The position numbers and the translations under genes were made by a program. From Monodelphis domestica (taxonomy: Eukaryota > Chordata > Mammalia > Didelphimorphia > Didelphidae), in NCBI RefSeq assembly GCF_027887165.1, contig NC_077232.1, positions 606,315 to 670,314 on the forward strand: a stretch of 64,000 nucleotides of DNA, given 5' to 3'. Shown here one piece after another: positions 27,201-61,407 of this stretch. The first letter of the stretch is position 1. Every line of letters starts with the position of its first letter. The notes under the pieces are model-generated. The model saw only the letters and a list, made by a program, of their open reading frames with translations, did not search any database and was not told where the DNA came from.

Positions 27201-30200
27201 GCCCCCTCCTGCGGCCGACCCTTGCCCACGCCTGGAATTTCCCTTTTATGCTGTGAACATTGACCGTGCTCTGGAACCCCTGGTAGGATGCTTTCTGGGG
27301 GAGGCCCAACGTGGCAGCTTTTATTTTTTGAGTTTGTAAAAATTCTAGTTTTCCCCCATTTGGAAACAAACAATTTTTTCATGGTGGGCTAAACACGCAC
27401 GCACACCCACAGACACGTGTGCACACACATACACACGGTTCCAAGTCACCAGCAGCCCACTTGCCTGGCTCCAGTATCTGAACTGCCTTCTGCTTTCCTG
27501 AGGCCTTGGCTGTGACTCACTGAAAAAGCATCTCCTGCTCTTTCCCTTATGGCTCCTGGGCTCTCCCAGAGGGCATGGGTGCGGCAGGGACCCCGATTCC
27601 CCCTCGTCTGAGCCCCCCTTGCTGGCTTCTGGAGCCGCTTCTCTGCAGGCCCCGGATGGCCCCCCTCCGGCGAGGGTCACTTTCAGGTCTTCCCTGTTTT
27701 TAACCGTCTCAGAGTGGGCCCTGGAAGGCGGCCTTCTGAGGCCAGACTGGCGTCCAGCGCGTGATGGTCCTGGTTGTGCGGGCAGAATGTGGCTGTCTGT
27801 GTGGTGCAGGGCGCCAGCAGCTGCTCTGGGTCCCCCCTTTTCCTGGGGTTCCTTCCGGTGGCTGCTTTGGGGTCCTCCAGACTTTGTTCCCTTTTCTGTT
27901 TCTGTAAAGCCGCCCTTTGGGGGTCCTGTTGGCTCGGCCTGTCCAGGCGCCATCATTCGGGCCTAAATCTCTGCAGTGTTGGCCAGCACTCTCACCCTTT
28001 CTGCAGCCCCCCATGTCCCACCACACACGACGTCTGGGACGCGTGCCGGTGCCTAGAATGGGCCCCCCCAGCCAGGCCTGGTACACGCGTGTGCGTGGTT
28101 CCTGGGATGCCACATGGGCTGAGCCGACCCCTCCCCCATCCCCTGGGCCCAGGCGGGGCCACTGGCCCCCTTTTAGGCTTGGGGCAGCTTCTGCAGTGAC
28201 CTGGGAGGGAGGAGGCTGCCCTGGGGGGTGGGGGCGGGGTCTGCACACGAATGTGGGGGAGGGGACAGGTTGGAGCACATTAGCCTGGCACCACGGTGCC
28301 CCGGTGGATGCAGAGGCCGACTTGGAGACGTCATCCCAACTCTGGGCCTCCCTCTGGCTCTCAGTGGAAGCCTGGCAAGGGTGAGGAAGGGTCTGAGGCC
28401 ACATTCGCACCCAGCACCTCTGGCTACCAGCCACCCCTCGGGTTTTTGCTTTCCTGGCCGGCCGCCTGGGGAGGGAACCGTCTGTGTCCCATCGGGCCTG
28501 GGCCCATCCCGGGGCCATTGGCGGTTCTGGTTCCCTCTGGGCCTCTGACCCAGCCTGGCACCAGGTGGCCTCACTCCCCTCCATCTTCGGGGACCCAGAG
28601 AGACCTTCCTGCCAGCCAGGACCGGGGCTTTGGGGGCATTTAGGTGGCACCTACTGTGTGCTGGCGCCGCGCCAGGTGATTTATGCACATGAAGCCCACA
28701 GGCACCCTGGGAAGGAGGGGCGGGGCTATCCACATTTTACAGTTGAGGAAACTGAGGCAGAGAGAATCTAGGTGCCCAGGATTGGCTGGCGAGTTAGCGT
28801 CTGAGGCTGGATTCGAACTCCCGTCTTCTTGAGTGTGTGTGCGTGCACATTCCTGGGGGTGGCTCTGACCGGGGAGTCCTGCGTGTCTGGGCACAGCCTG
28901 GGCACCCTGTTGCCTAGTGAGGGGGTCAGGAGCCCCTCTCTCCCTTGTGCCCAGCGCCCTCCGGCAGGACCCAGAGGCCAGAGGAGGGCGTCCTGGTGCC
29001 CAGGGGGTGACCTCGGCCAAAGGGAATCTCAAAGTTCCCTCCCAAGCCGGGCATCTTTGCACCCCCCAGGCTGCTTGGCTCGGCATTCAGTGCCCCGATC
29101 TTGCCTCCTGCAGCTTCTGCACACAGCTGCCCGCCTTTCAGCCTCAGTCTTCCCATCTGTGAATGGGGATAAGAAGAGCCCTGGGAGGGGGCAGCTCAGC
29201 GGGTGGAGAGCCGGGCCTGGCTTCCAGCGTGGCCTCAGGCCCTTCCTGGCTGGGCCCCCTCTTTGGAGCCTTCTGAGATGGAAGTCAGGTGCCCCCCGAC
29301 CCTCTCGGTGCTTCCCGTCACCGGCTCAGGCACCCCCTCCTCCGGGAAGGCAGCGCTGGACAGAGGCAGGCAGGGGCAGTGGGAGGGGGGCGCTGCCCGC
29401 GGGGAGCTGGAGCGAGGAAGCTACGGACGGCAGATCGGAACCCAGAACCTCGGCTCTCTGCCCCGACCTCTTGCACCTGCTACCTGTGCTGGGGCTTTAG
29501 GTGGGACCCTGAGGGGGAACCGCTGCACCCATTTCACAGATGGAGAAACTAAGTCCCTCTAGGGCCCCTGCCACACCCAGCTGTCTCTGCGGTCACCTGT
29601 GGGAGGGGGCGGCCCCCCATCAGCTGTGAAATGGGATCGTGGGCTTTCCCCCCACGCGTCTACCCAGCAGCTGCTGTGCCCAAATGGAAGTTCTGCCCCC
29701 CGGCAGGGCATCTGGGGGGGCACTGGCACGGGGCACGCCCGCCTGACGCCGCTCCTCCTCCTTCTCTCCTCCGCTGACCCCAGCTGGGAGGATGCGGCAT
29801 TCTCGGAGTGGGCATCTGGCTGGCCGTGACGCAGGGCAACTTTGCCACCCTGTCGCCGTCCTTCCCTTCGCTCTCCGCTGCCAACCTGCTCATCGTCATG
29901 GGCACCTTCGTCATGGCCATCGGCTTTGTGGGCTGCATCGGGGCCATCAAAGAGCACAAGTGCCTGCTGCTCAGCGTGAGTGCGGGGCGGGCACCGGGCG
30001 CGGCGGGCACCCCCTGCCCGCCGCGCCCCAGCCTGACGGCCGCCCGCCTCTCCACAGTTCTTCGTCATGCTGCTGACCGTGTTCCTGCTGGAGCTCGTCG
30101 TGGCCGTCCTCTTCTTCGTCTACACGGACCAGGTGGGTGGCCCGGCCTCGAGAGGGGGTCCTCGTCGGCGCCTCCCACGTGCCCAGCGTGTGCCAGGCCA

Positions 30201-33200
30201 CCGGCCTCGGGGGCTTCTGGCCCCACCCCGCTGCCTCCAGAGCCCGGCTCTCCCTTTTCCCTGGTTCCTCATTCCCCCGGGGGGGTGCTCCGTGGTGGAG
30301 AGGACAGCAGAGCCAGCTTTGACAGATGAGGAAACTGAGGCAGGCAGTGTCAAAGCAACTTGTCCAGGGTTGCGAGGTAGGATTCAAACCCAGGTCCTCC
30401 TGACTCGGTCTTTCCTATCGCCTCCCTCAGGAGCACATGCGTCACCCTGGAGGGAGTGCCCAGAATCAGCAGCAGGGCCCGGGGGACCCCAGGTAGTTTG
30501 TGGGGTCCCCTATGTGCCACCCTGGGAGGTGAATGGGGAGCCCCCAAGGAGACCAGCATAGGGCGGCCTGCCAGGGAGAAGGCACTAAGGGCGTCCCCTG
30601 TGGCACCTGCCAGAGCTCTTCACAGCTGCCCCCCCCCCCCATGGGCAGCCGCCGTTAAGCGGATCCTCTTCTCCATTGAGGAGGACAACGGGCTGTACAA
30701 TTCCCAGAGCCCCCCCCATACCCCCCTCCCCGGCTCAGCATGGCCCATCGACACCTCCCTTCCCCCTCCCCCAAGATGGCTCCGCAGCCCCCCAGTGTGG
30801 CAGTGGTTCAGCCATTCCTCAGCTGCTTCTGGCTGACCACGGGTGGCATGGACACTGGGGCGGTTCACCATTTTCTTCTCCAGCTCATCAGACAGATGGG
30901 GAAACAGAGGCAAGCAGGGTTCTAAGCAATATGCTCAGAGTCCCAGTAAATAGCTGATCTGAACCGAGGAAGAGAAGGTTCCACCCGCTGTGCTGCCTAG
31001 CTTCTCCCCATTTTACAGGTGACAAAACTGAGGCCCGGAGAAGGGGGGCGAGCTGTATAGCCAGGTCATGAGGCCAATGAGGACCAGCTAAAGCCAGTGA
31101 GCCTGGCCAGACCTCATCAGTGGAGATAGAGCAGCCAAGGGAGGGGCCCACGGGGGCCTGGGCTGCCCCGGAGCCGGAGGTGACCATGGGCTGGACTCGG
31201 TGTCATTGCCGGAGCTCCTTCCCCAGGCCTGCCCCCCACCCCATGCCAAGGGCTAACAAAGGCCAAAGCCAGGCCCCACCTGCAGAGCTCCCGGGCTAAA
31301 AGAACGAGGAGCTGACAAGCTCCGGACAGTATAGACCGAGCCTGTCGCTGGCGCCTGCCCTTGTTAATGGGTGCTGCAATTCGTGGGGGTCAGAAGAGGC
31401 TTCCTGTAGAAAGTGGGCTTAGGGAAGGAGGCCTGGAGAGAGATGCCAAGGGAAATGCCCAGGGTGGGGGTGGAGCAGCCAGGAGGCCGGGGCCCTGGGT
31501 CCGAGAGGTTGCGAGAGTGGGGGGCAGGGTAAGGTGGAGGAAAGCTGGAAAGGTCAGAAGGAGACTCACTCTCCTCACCTTCAAAATGGGCTAATGAGCT
31601 TTTGTAAGCCTTGGGGGATCAGGGCAAGAGGGCTCGTAGCCCCAGCGCTAACGCCAAGTCCAGCATCCAGAAGGGGCTCAAAGGATGGGCCAAGGAGGAG
31701 CCCTGCCTTAAAGAGCGGCCAAAGTGGCAGGGACACAGCCAGAAAAAGAGGACCCCAACCTGGGGACAAGCAAAGCCTCAGAGAAAAAGGCCGACCAGAC
31801 ATGAGCCCAACGAGAAATCCGGGAGGAACGAAAGGAAGAGAGTTTTAAATAGAGAAAAAAAAATTGGAAAACCCAAAGGAGAGCTATGGAGGAAAGATGA
31901 AAAGAGGATGAACGGCTTGGGAAAACAGATGCAAAAGCTCACTGAAGAAAATAACTTATTGATCATTAGAAGTGGCCAGGAGGAAGCCAATGACTCCATG
32001 AGACATCAAGAAGCAATAAAATAAGGTCGAAAGTCTGAAAAAATAGGTGTGAAATATCTTATAGGAAAAACAACTGACCTGGAAAACTGATCGAGGAGAG
32101 ATAATTTAGGAATCATTGAACTACCTGAAAGCCATGACAAAAGAAAAAAAAAAAACGAGCTTGGACATTGCATTTCAAGAAATTTTAACGGAAAATAAGC
32201 CAGGCCTCTTAGAACCAGGGAGCAAAGTAAAAATGGAAAGGATCCACCACTCCTAGCTGTATGACCCTTGACAAGTCACTTAGCCCCAGTTGCCTAGTCC
32301 CTTGCCACTCTTCCTTCTTAGAATCAATACAAAGACAGAAAATAAGGATTTAAAAAAGCCTCTGGGGGGTAGCTGGGTGGCTCAGTGGATGGGGAACCAG
32401 GCCTAGAGACAGGAGGTCCTAGGTTCAAATTTGGTCCCAGACACTTCCTGCTGTGTGACTTGACCCCCATGGTCTAGCCCTCACTGCTCTTCAGCCTTGG
32501 AACTAGTACACAGAATTGATGCTAAGATGAAAGGGAAGAGTTAAAAAAAAAAAAAAAAAACCACCAGGCACCTCCCAGGACAAGGAGAAAATCTTGCAAG
32601 CAGCCAGAAAGGAACAATTCCCATGTCCTGGAGCTCCAGGCAGCAGTGGGCATGGGCAGGAGACCCATGTTCTTTCCCACCCCAGAGGCTTGCCCCCAGG
32701 GTAATTGGACCCAGGCACCCCCAGCCTGGCACTAGAGCCTCAGCAACTCTGTCTCCCTCTGCCCTTGGAGGTGCCAGTGGTCCCTGGCTCCCAGCATGGC
32801 CCTCTGTCACAGGCACAAGTGAGGTTCCTTGGGGTGACTAATGCCTGTGGTTCTTGGGTATCTCGCTCCAAGGGCACAACCATTCTGTCTGGTGCCCGTT
32901 GGACAAAGCTCTAAGTTCTGTTCAGTCAAAGGGAGACAAATGTTGGTGCCCATTGGCATGGAGGGCCCTGGCAAGGGGGTGCCACCTGGTGTGCTGGAGG
33001 CCTTGGCCTTCGACGCTGTCGAGGCTGCCTGGGGGCTAGCGTCCAGCCAAGGCTTGACTCCCCCTTGGTCCAGCCTGGGGGAGATGCCCCTCCATGCTGT
33101 GCCCAGAGCCTGCCTGCCTCCACAAAGAGGCCCCGTACTTGGCCTTGACCCCAATAGAGCTGGAGAGGGGCTAGGGGGCCTCCTGGGTCCCTCCTGGGGA

Positions 33201-34699
33201 CTCGCCATTGTGGCCTGAGGCAGGTTGAGCTTTACGGTGGGCGGATGTGGACTCCCCTAACTCTAGGGGGAACCCCCTGTGGGCAGGGCCTGCCTCAGTC
33301 TGCGTGTGAGGAAGGGACGTATTTAATAGGTCCCCCTCCACCGTCTAACGAGGGGGGCTTCTGCTCTGCTTCCTCCGCAGATTGACACGTACGCCCAGCG
33401 AGACCTAAAGAAGGGGCTGCACTTGTATGGCACGGAGGGGAATATCGGCCTCACCAACGCCTGGAGCATCATTCAGACGGACGTAAGCCTGCTGCCAGCC
33501 CTCATGTGCCTCCTGGGGGGGTCTCGGTTTCTCTTGATGTTTTTATTTTATAAAGCCTTCCATGCCACCTGAGTGCTGGCTCAGGGGCAGAAGAGTGGTC
33601 AGGGTCAGGCAGTAGGGGCTGAAGTGACTTGTCCAGGGTCACCCAGTTGGGAAGGGTCTGAGGTCAGATTGGAACCCAGGAGCTCCCGGTGTCCAGAGCC
33701 CCCCGTCCCACTCACTGCTGAGGGTGCTTTTGTTGGGACGTTCTGGGCTCTCCTCGGGGTTCTCTGTGGCCCACAGGCTTGTGGGGGTTCTGGGAGGGGA
33801 AGGAGCTTCCTGGCCCAGAAGGCTGGAGGGGACCCCTCTGCTCCCCCAGTTCCGGTGCTGCGGGGTCTCCAACTACACGGACTGGTTCGAGGTCTACAAT
33901 GGCACGCGAGTGCCCGACTCCTGTTGCCTGGAGTTCAGTGACAGCTGTGGCCTCCACTCGCCGGGTACCTGGTGGAAGGCGGTGAGTCCAGGGCTTACCC
34001 ATAGGTTAATCCTGCAGCCTCCCTGGAGGCGGAGGCCCAGGGGAGGGTTCTGGGCTGAATGGTCAGGGTGGGACGTGGGCATCAGAGGGGCTTCTGACAG
34101 GTCTTTGTTCTTCTCCCAGCCCTGCTACGAGACAGTGAAGATCTGGCTTCAGGAGAACCTCCTGGCCGTGGGCATCTTCGGGCTGTGCACGGCGCTGGTC
34201 CAGGTGAGTCGCTAAGGCCCCAGCTCCAGGCCGGACATTGCTCACGCTGAGGGAACGGGGGGTGTCTGCACTCATTTGGGTCCCCAAAGGCAGCGGCCCC
34301 CTGCACTGCCCCCTCCCCAGACAGACAGGAGGTTCCCTGAGAGCAACTTAGCTGACACAATGGGGAAACGAGGCCGAGAGAGGGAGCAGGACTTGCCAGG
34401 GTGGTCCAGGGACGTGCTCAGATTCTTGGGCGCCTTTGCTTGCTGAACAAATTGGTGAATTGGGGGGAAGCTAGGAAGGAGATGGGGTGGGGGGGCTCCC
34501 AGGAAGTCACTAGCCCACTATTTATTTGGGGCTCGTCCGGGCCACGCATCAACAGGAAGGAGACAGTCCTTGTCCCCAGGGAGCCCTGAGGGAGCAAGCT
34601 TACCCCCGTCCACCTCTCCTGTTTCCATAGATCCTCGGCCTCACCTTCGCCATGACCATGTATTGCCAGGTGGCCAAAGCGGACACCTACTGTGCGTAG
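24246..34699 (+). CDS. TSPAN4: TSPAN4 (NAG-2), tetraspanin-4
   Basis: Seven coding exons, all introns phase 0: 24246-24308, 29784-29975, 30058-30132, 33381-33482, 33850-33981, 34120-34203, 34631-34699 (TAG). Product is 238 residues, exactly the human length. It begins MARTCLQGVKYLMFAFNLLF and ends QVAKADTYCA. Four membrane segments; large loop with FRCCGVSNYTDWF (CCG), VPDSCC, the N-glycosylation sequon YNGT, and CGLH. The family partners integrins and other tetraspanins and is a main driver of migrasome formation on retraction fibres. Exons 2 and 3 have the same lengths (192 and 75) as those of CD151, reflecting common descent. The canonical start sits 17 bases after an acceptor (AG at 24227-24228). 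Confidence 0.98.
25735..25945 (+). repeat. MIR-like CORE-SINE
   Basis: Contains the usual order of MIR landmarks: GGACAAGTCCCTTCATCTTG, CTCAGTTTCCTCAGCTGTTA, AATGGGCATAATAGTAGCAC, then TTGAGAAGACAAAATGAG and CAGCACATAGTAGGT. It is clearly diverged, so old. Confidence 0.8.
28645..28835 (-). repeat. MIR-like CORE-SINE (reverse orientation)
   Basis: Shows CACCTACTGTGTGCTGG, then CCACATTTTACAGTTGAGGA, AACTGAGGCAGAGAG and a GGATTCGAACTCCCGTC end, the standard series for a MIR read on its opposite strand. Confidence 0.75.
31800..32640 (+). repeat. L1 ORF1-like fragment split by SINEs
   Basis: A-rich sequence coding for coiled-coil ORF1 traits (GKQMQKLTEENNLL, then SMRHQEAIK) runs from about 31800 to 32240. 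It is interrupted by two SINE segments (32245-32560) and resumes at about 32575 with GGAGAAAATCTTGCAAGCAG, matching the same part of the related fragment at 44190-44220. Stops occur, so the ORF is dead. It could be a full L1 remnant or a half-L1 (HAL1) type element. Confidence 0.7.
32364..32560 (+). repeat. Marsupial SINE with A-tail
   Basis: Starts GGGGGGTAGCTGGGTGGCTC, continues AGACAGGAGGTCCTAGGTTC and CACTTCCTGCTGTGTGACTT, and ends in an 18-base A tail. The structure is that of the tRNA-headed SINE family abundant in opossum-like marsupials. A 3' fragment of a similar element lies immediately before it (32245-32358). The intact tail suggests a fairly recent insertion. Confidence 0.85.
33560..33718 (-). 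repeat. Marsupial SINE, reverse orientation
   Basis: Reads GTGACTTGTCCAGGGTCACC, then AGGTCAGATTGGAACCCAGG, the complement of the SINE body. It lies in the 367-bp TSPAN4 intron between exons 33381-33482 and 33850-33981. Confidence 0.75.
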
Positions 34700-35120
34700 A
34701 GCCGGCCGGCAGTCCACTCCCTGCTTCTTCCCCAAAGGACAGGGGAACCTTCCCTTCATGTTCATTCACCCCACCCATTTCCCCTCATAAACGGCTTCAT
34801 CCTGCTATGCCCCAGAGCCTCTCAAGCCTGAGAACAAAGTGGAGGGAGGAGGCAGAAGATGGGAGCCCCAGGGGGCCCCGTCTGCCCAGAGGGAGGCCAT
34901 GTCCCTTCCCTGGCCACCCATTGGGACCTTTGGGGCAGTGGGGGGGCCCAGGAGGTAAGCGAATCCTGGCGGGAGCCCCTGGCTCTTCCTAGCGAACATT
35001 CCAGGCCAGACTCCAGGCCGGAGGTGGCCCTCAAGGAGACTCATCTCCCTCTGCGGACCCGGGAAACCACTTTTGTGTTTGCAGATTTGTCTTGACTTCA
35101 GTAAACCGTTGTGCGTGCCC
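34700..35120 (+). promoter_or_regulatory. TSPAN4: TSPAN4 3' UTR and poly(A) signal
   Basis: The variant hexamer AGTAAA (35100-35105) is followed by a GT-rich segment (CTCTGTTGTCCGACTGTCTG). A 3' UTR of about 420 bases would result. No canonical AATAAA lies between the stop and this point, although CATAAA occurs at about 34788. Confidence 0.55.
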
Positions 35121-37450
35121 AGCAGCCCTCTGCTCTGTTGTCCGACTGTCTGCTAACCTACCAGGGCCAGGTGCGCACAGGACGGGGTGCCCAGCTGGGC
35201 TTCTAAGAGCATCGCCTGCTCTGGCCTCCCTCCTGTCTGAGAACAGCCGTTGAGCTATGTGTGGGTCCATGCACAGGAAGAATGCTGGCCCGGGGCCCAG
35301 AGACCAGCCAGCCGGGCCCGGCAGCTCCTCTGGGCAGAGCTGAGGAGGAGCAGGCAGAGTCGGGAGCCTGGAGGCTGGGCCTCTGAAGCCAAGAAGCAGA
35401 GCCATTGGGACCAGGGCTGGAAGGGGCCAGAGACCACCGAACTCAAAGCCCTCCTCGTGAGATGGGCAAACAGGTCTGCAGAGGGGAAGACAGAGCACGT
35501 TCAGGGCAGAAACAGGATTAGAACCCAGTTCTCTTGGCTCCTGGGCCTGGATTGCCCTGTGGGGCCTTCCATGGCTAGAAGGGCCAGGATGAGAGCCTCT
35601 CCATGAGCCCCAGGGGCATCTCTGCCCTCTCCAGAGCCCATCCGTGGTCCCCGCTTGGGGAGTTTGCTCCCTCCTGACCCTCTGCCAATTGGAGGCCTGG
35701 ACTCCGTGACCCCGAGTCCCCAGACAGACCTCCAGGGCTCTCCCAGTGATGGAAGCAGGCGTGAAACCAGGAGGCTCCATGGTGGCCTGGGGCACCCCTG
35801 CCCTACCCCCTCAGGAAGGGGCTTCCCCTGGCCAGGACTCCCCGACACTGGCCTGAGGGGGGGAGGGAGGCAGGTTAAACCAGAGGCTCCCAAGGACGAG
35901 GTTGGCCCCTTAGTCTGCCAGACAAGACCAGGACAGCCAAGGCGAGGAGCTCCTGCTGCCCCGTGGGCGCAAACACTGGAAGTAAAGTGAGGTGCCCCTG
36001 CCCTGTGGATGCAAGCATGGAACCCAGGGTCGTGCCCACCAACACAGGCTGGCCTGCCAAGCTTCTCTGCCGAGTCCCTGAAGGGGCAGGACTCGGCTCC
36101 TTGGCGCCCGAGGTGCCCCTAGGACCAGACTGTGCCCATGGGCTCGGGGCTCTCCCGGGGGTGCTACGAGTTGGCTGATAGTCATCGCTAACCTCCTAGC
36201 CTCCTGCCTGGGCAGCCCCTTAGGAGACCCACTGGGTCCCCTCGGCCATCTCCCTGCCAGCCCTCCAGACCTCCCCCCCCCCGGTGGCCGCTGGGCACCC
36301 TGGCACCTGCCGTCCCTCTGGGTGGCGACGCTGCAGTGGAGGGAGATTGGATTCTTCCCTGGCTTTGAAGGTGGGAGAAGCCTTGGAAGCTTAGTCAGAC
36401 ACGGGCAGCCCTCGACCGTCTCCTCAGCCTTGCCTGGTGCCCCGAGATGCCAGCTGTAGAGGGTGCCCACTGCCCTTGCTGGCTGTACCCTCGGGCCCTT
36501 CCCCTGTGGGAAAACCTACAGAGCAGACAGCGATCACCTCGCGGGGGCCGCTCAGCTCTGAGCTCTGCCTTTGGGGGTGCTGGGCCTGCAGACGGGGGGA
36601 GCGTGCCCCGCTCTGGTCCTGACCCCTTGTGGGGCTCCCGAGGGTGGGGGAAGAGCGGCCAGAAGGCCAGAGGCCGTCCCGGGTGGGGTGTGACAGTGGT
36701 CCCCGGCCATCCCTGCCCTGCCACCTGGCACAGGCGGGCTCTGGCGAGCACGGAGGACGCCGCTGCCTCCCCGCTTGGGCTGGAGCCCCCAGGCTGAGGG
36801 GCAGCGAGGAAGGCAGCCTTCCTCCTCAGCTCCCCAGGAGCATCCCGGACCAGAAGTCATGGAGGCTGGCGTCGCGTCCCCTTCCCTTCGTGGGGGGCCG
36901 GGGGGCCTGGGACCCCGCGTCCTCGGCCCCTCGTCACCAGGTGGTGACTGTCAGGGGCTCCTGGAGAACGGGGCGAGCCTTCCTGCTTGCACCCCCTCCT
37001 CTGGGCACCCTCCAGACCGCGGGACTGCTCTGCGGCCGGGCAGATGCCCCCCGAGTGGTGCCCGGTGTCTGCAGTCTCCCCACGCCCACGTTTTGTCTGA
37101 CTGGCACCGTCTGTGGGCAGCCCGCTCTGCAGCTTTTGGGCTGGTGCCAAGCCCTCAGGCAGAGTCTGGCAGCCTGGCACGAAGCGTCTTCTGTCCCGTC
37201 CCCAGGCGGAAACGCGGCCCAGCGGGGCCACCAGCGCAGCCCGGCCCCCCTCAGCCCCCCGGGCGGGGCTCAGAGCAGGGGCTGGCTCGGGGCTCCCCCA
37301 GGCCCTCCGGGCAGCCTGCGTGGGGGAGCTGCTGCCCAGGAAGGAGCAGGAAGGGCCTGCCAGGCGGGGAGCCAGGAAGCATCCCCCCCCCACGGCCTCC
37401 ACCCAGGCCCGAAGCAGGAACCCAAGAACCCGGGAGCCGCGAGAGGCCAG
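35121..37450. other. Intergenic space between convergent TSPAN4 and CHID1
   Basis: GC-rich, no supported exon. A SINE-like remnant is visible near 35440-35560 (CAGGATTAGAACCCAGTTCT). Open frames on either strand lack conserved motifs. Confidence 0.55.
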
Positions 37451-37473
37451 GAGCAGGCGGGCATCGAGAGGGC

Positions 37474-37479
37474 TTTAAT
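37474..37479 (-). promoter_or_regulatory. CHID1: CHID1 poly(A) signal
   Basis: TTTAAT on the plus strand is ATTAAA on the minus strand, about 140 bases past the CHID1 stop. It is the common second-choice hexamer. The 3' UTR would be near 160 bases. Confidence 0.65.
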
Positions 37480-37616
37480 CGGTGTCGGGGCCAGCCCGGC
37501 CGGGGCCCGGGGCGGGCCAGGAAAGCCCAGGGGTGCCCGGGGGGGGGGGGGCAGCTCTGCGCAGGACTCCCGGCACCCCCGAAGGTCCGGCCTGGGCCGT
37601 GGAGGGCGAAGGCGGC

Positions 37617-61407
<23,791 letters not shown>

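Larger units (their letters stand above)
24309..29783 (+). other. TSPAN4: TSPAN4 intron of 5.5 kb
   Basis: Between the first and second canonical coding exons. Mostly unique GC-rich sequence with MIR-like SINE copies (separate entries) and a CA-rich microsatellite near 27392-27436. No internal exon is recognised. Confidence 0.7.
30133..33380 (+). other. TSPAN4: TSPAN4 intron of 3.2 kb with nested repeats
   Basis: Holds MIR-like pieces near 30315-30415 (GATGAGGAAACTGAGGCAGG) and 30890-31060, then L1 ORF1-like sequence with SINEs inserted in it (31800-32640). The rest, 32640-33380, shows no exon or repeat that I can name. Confidence 0.65.
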
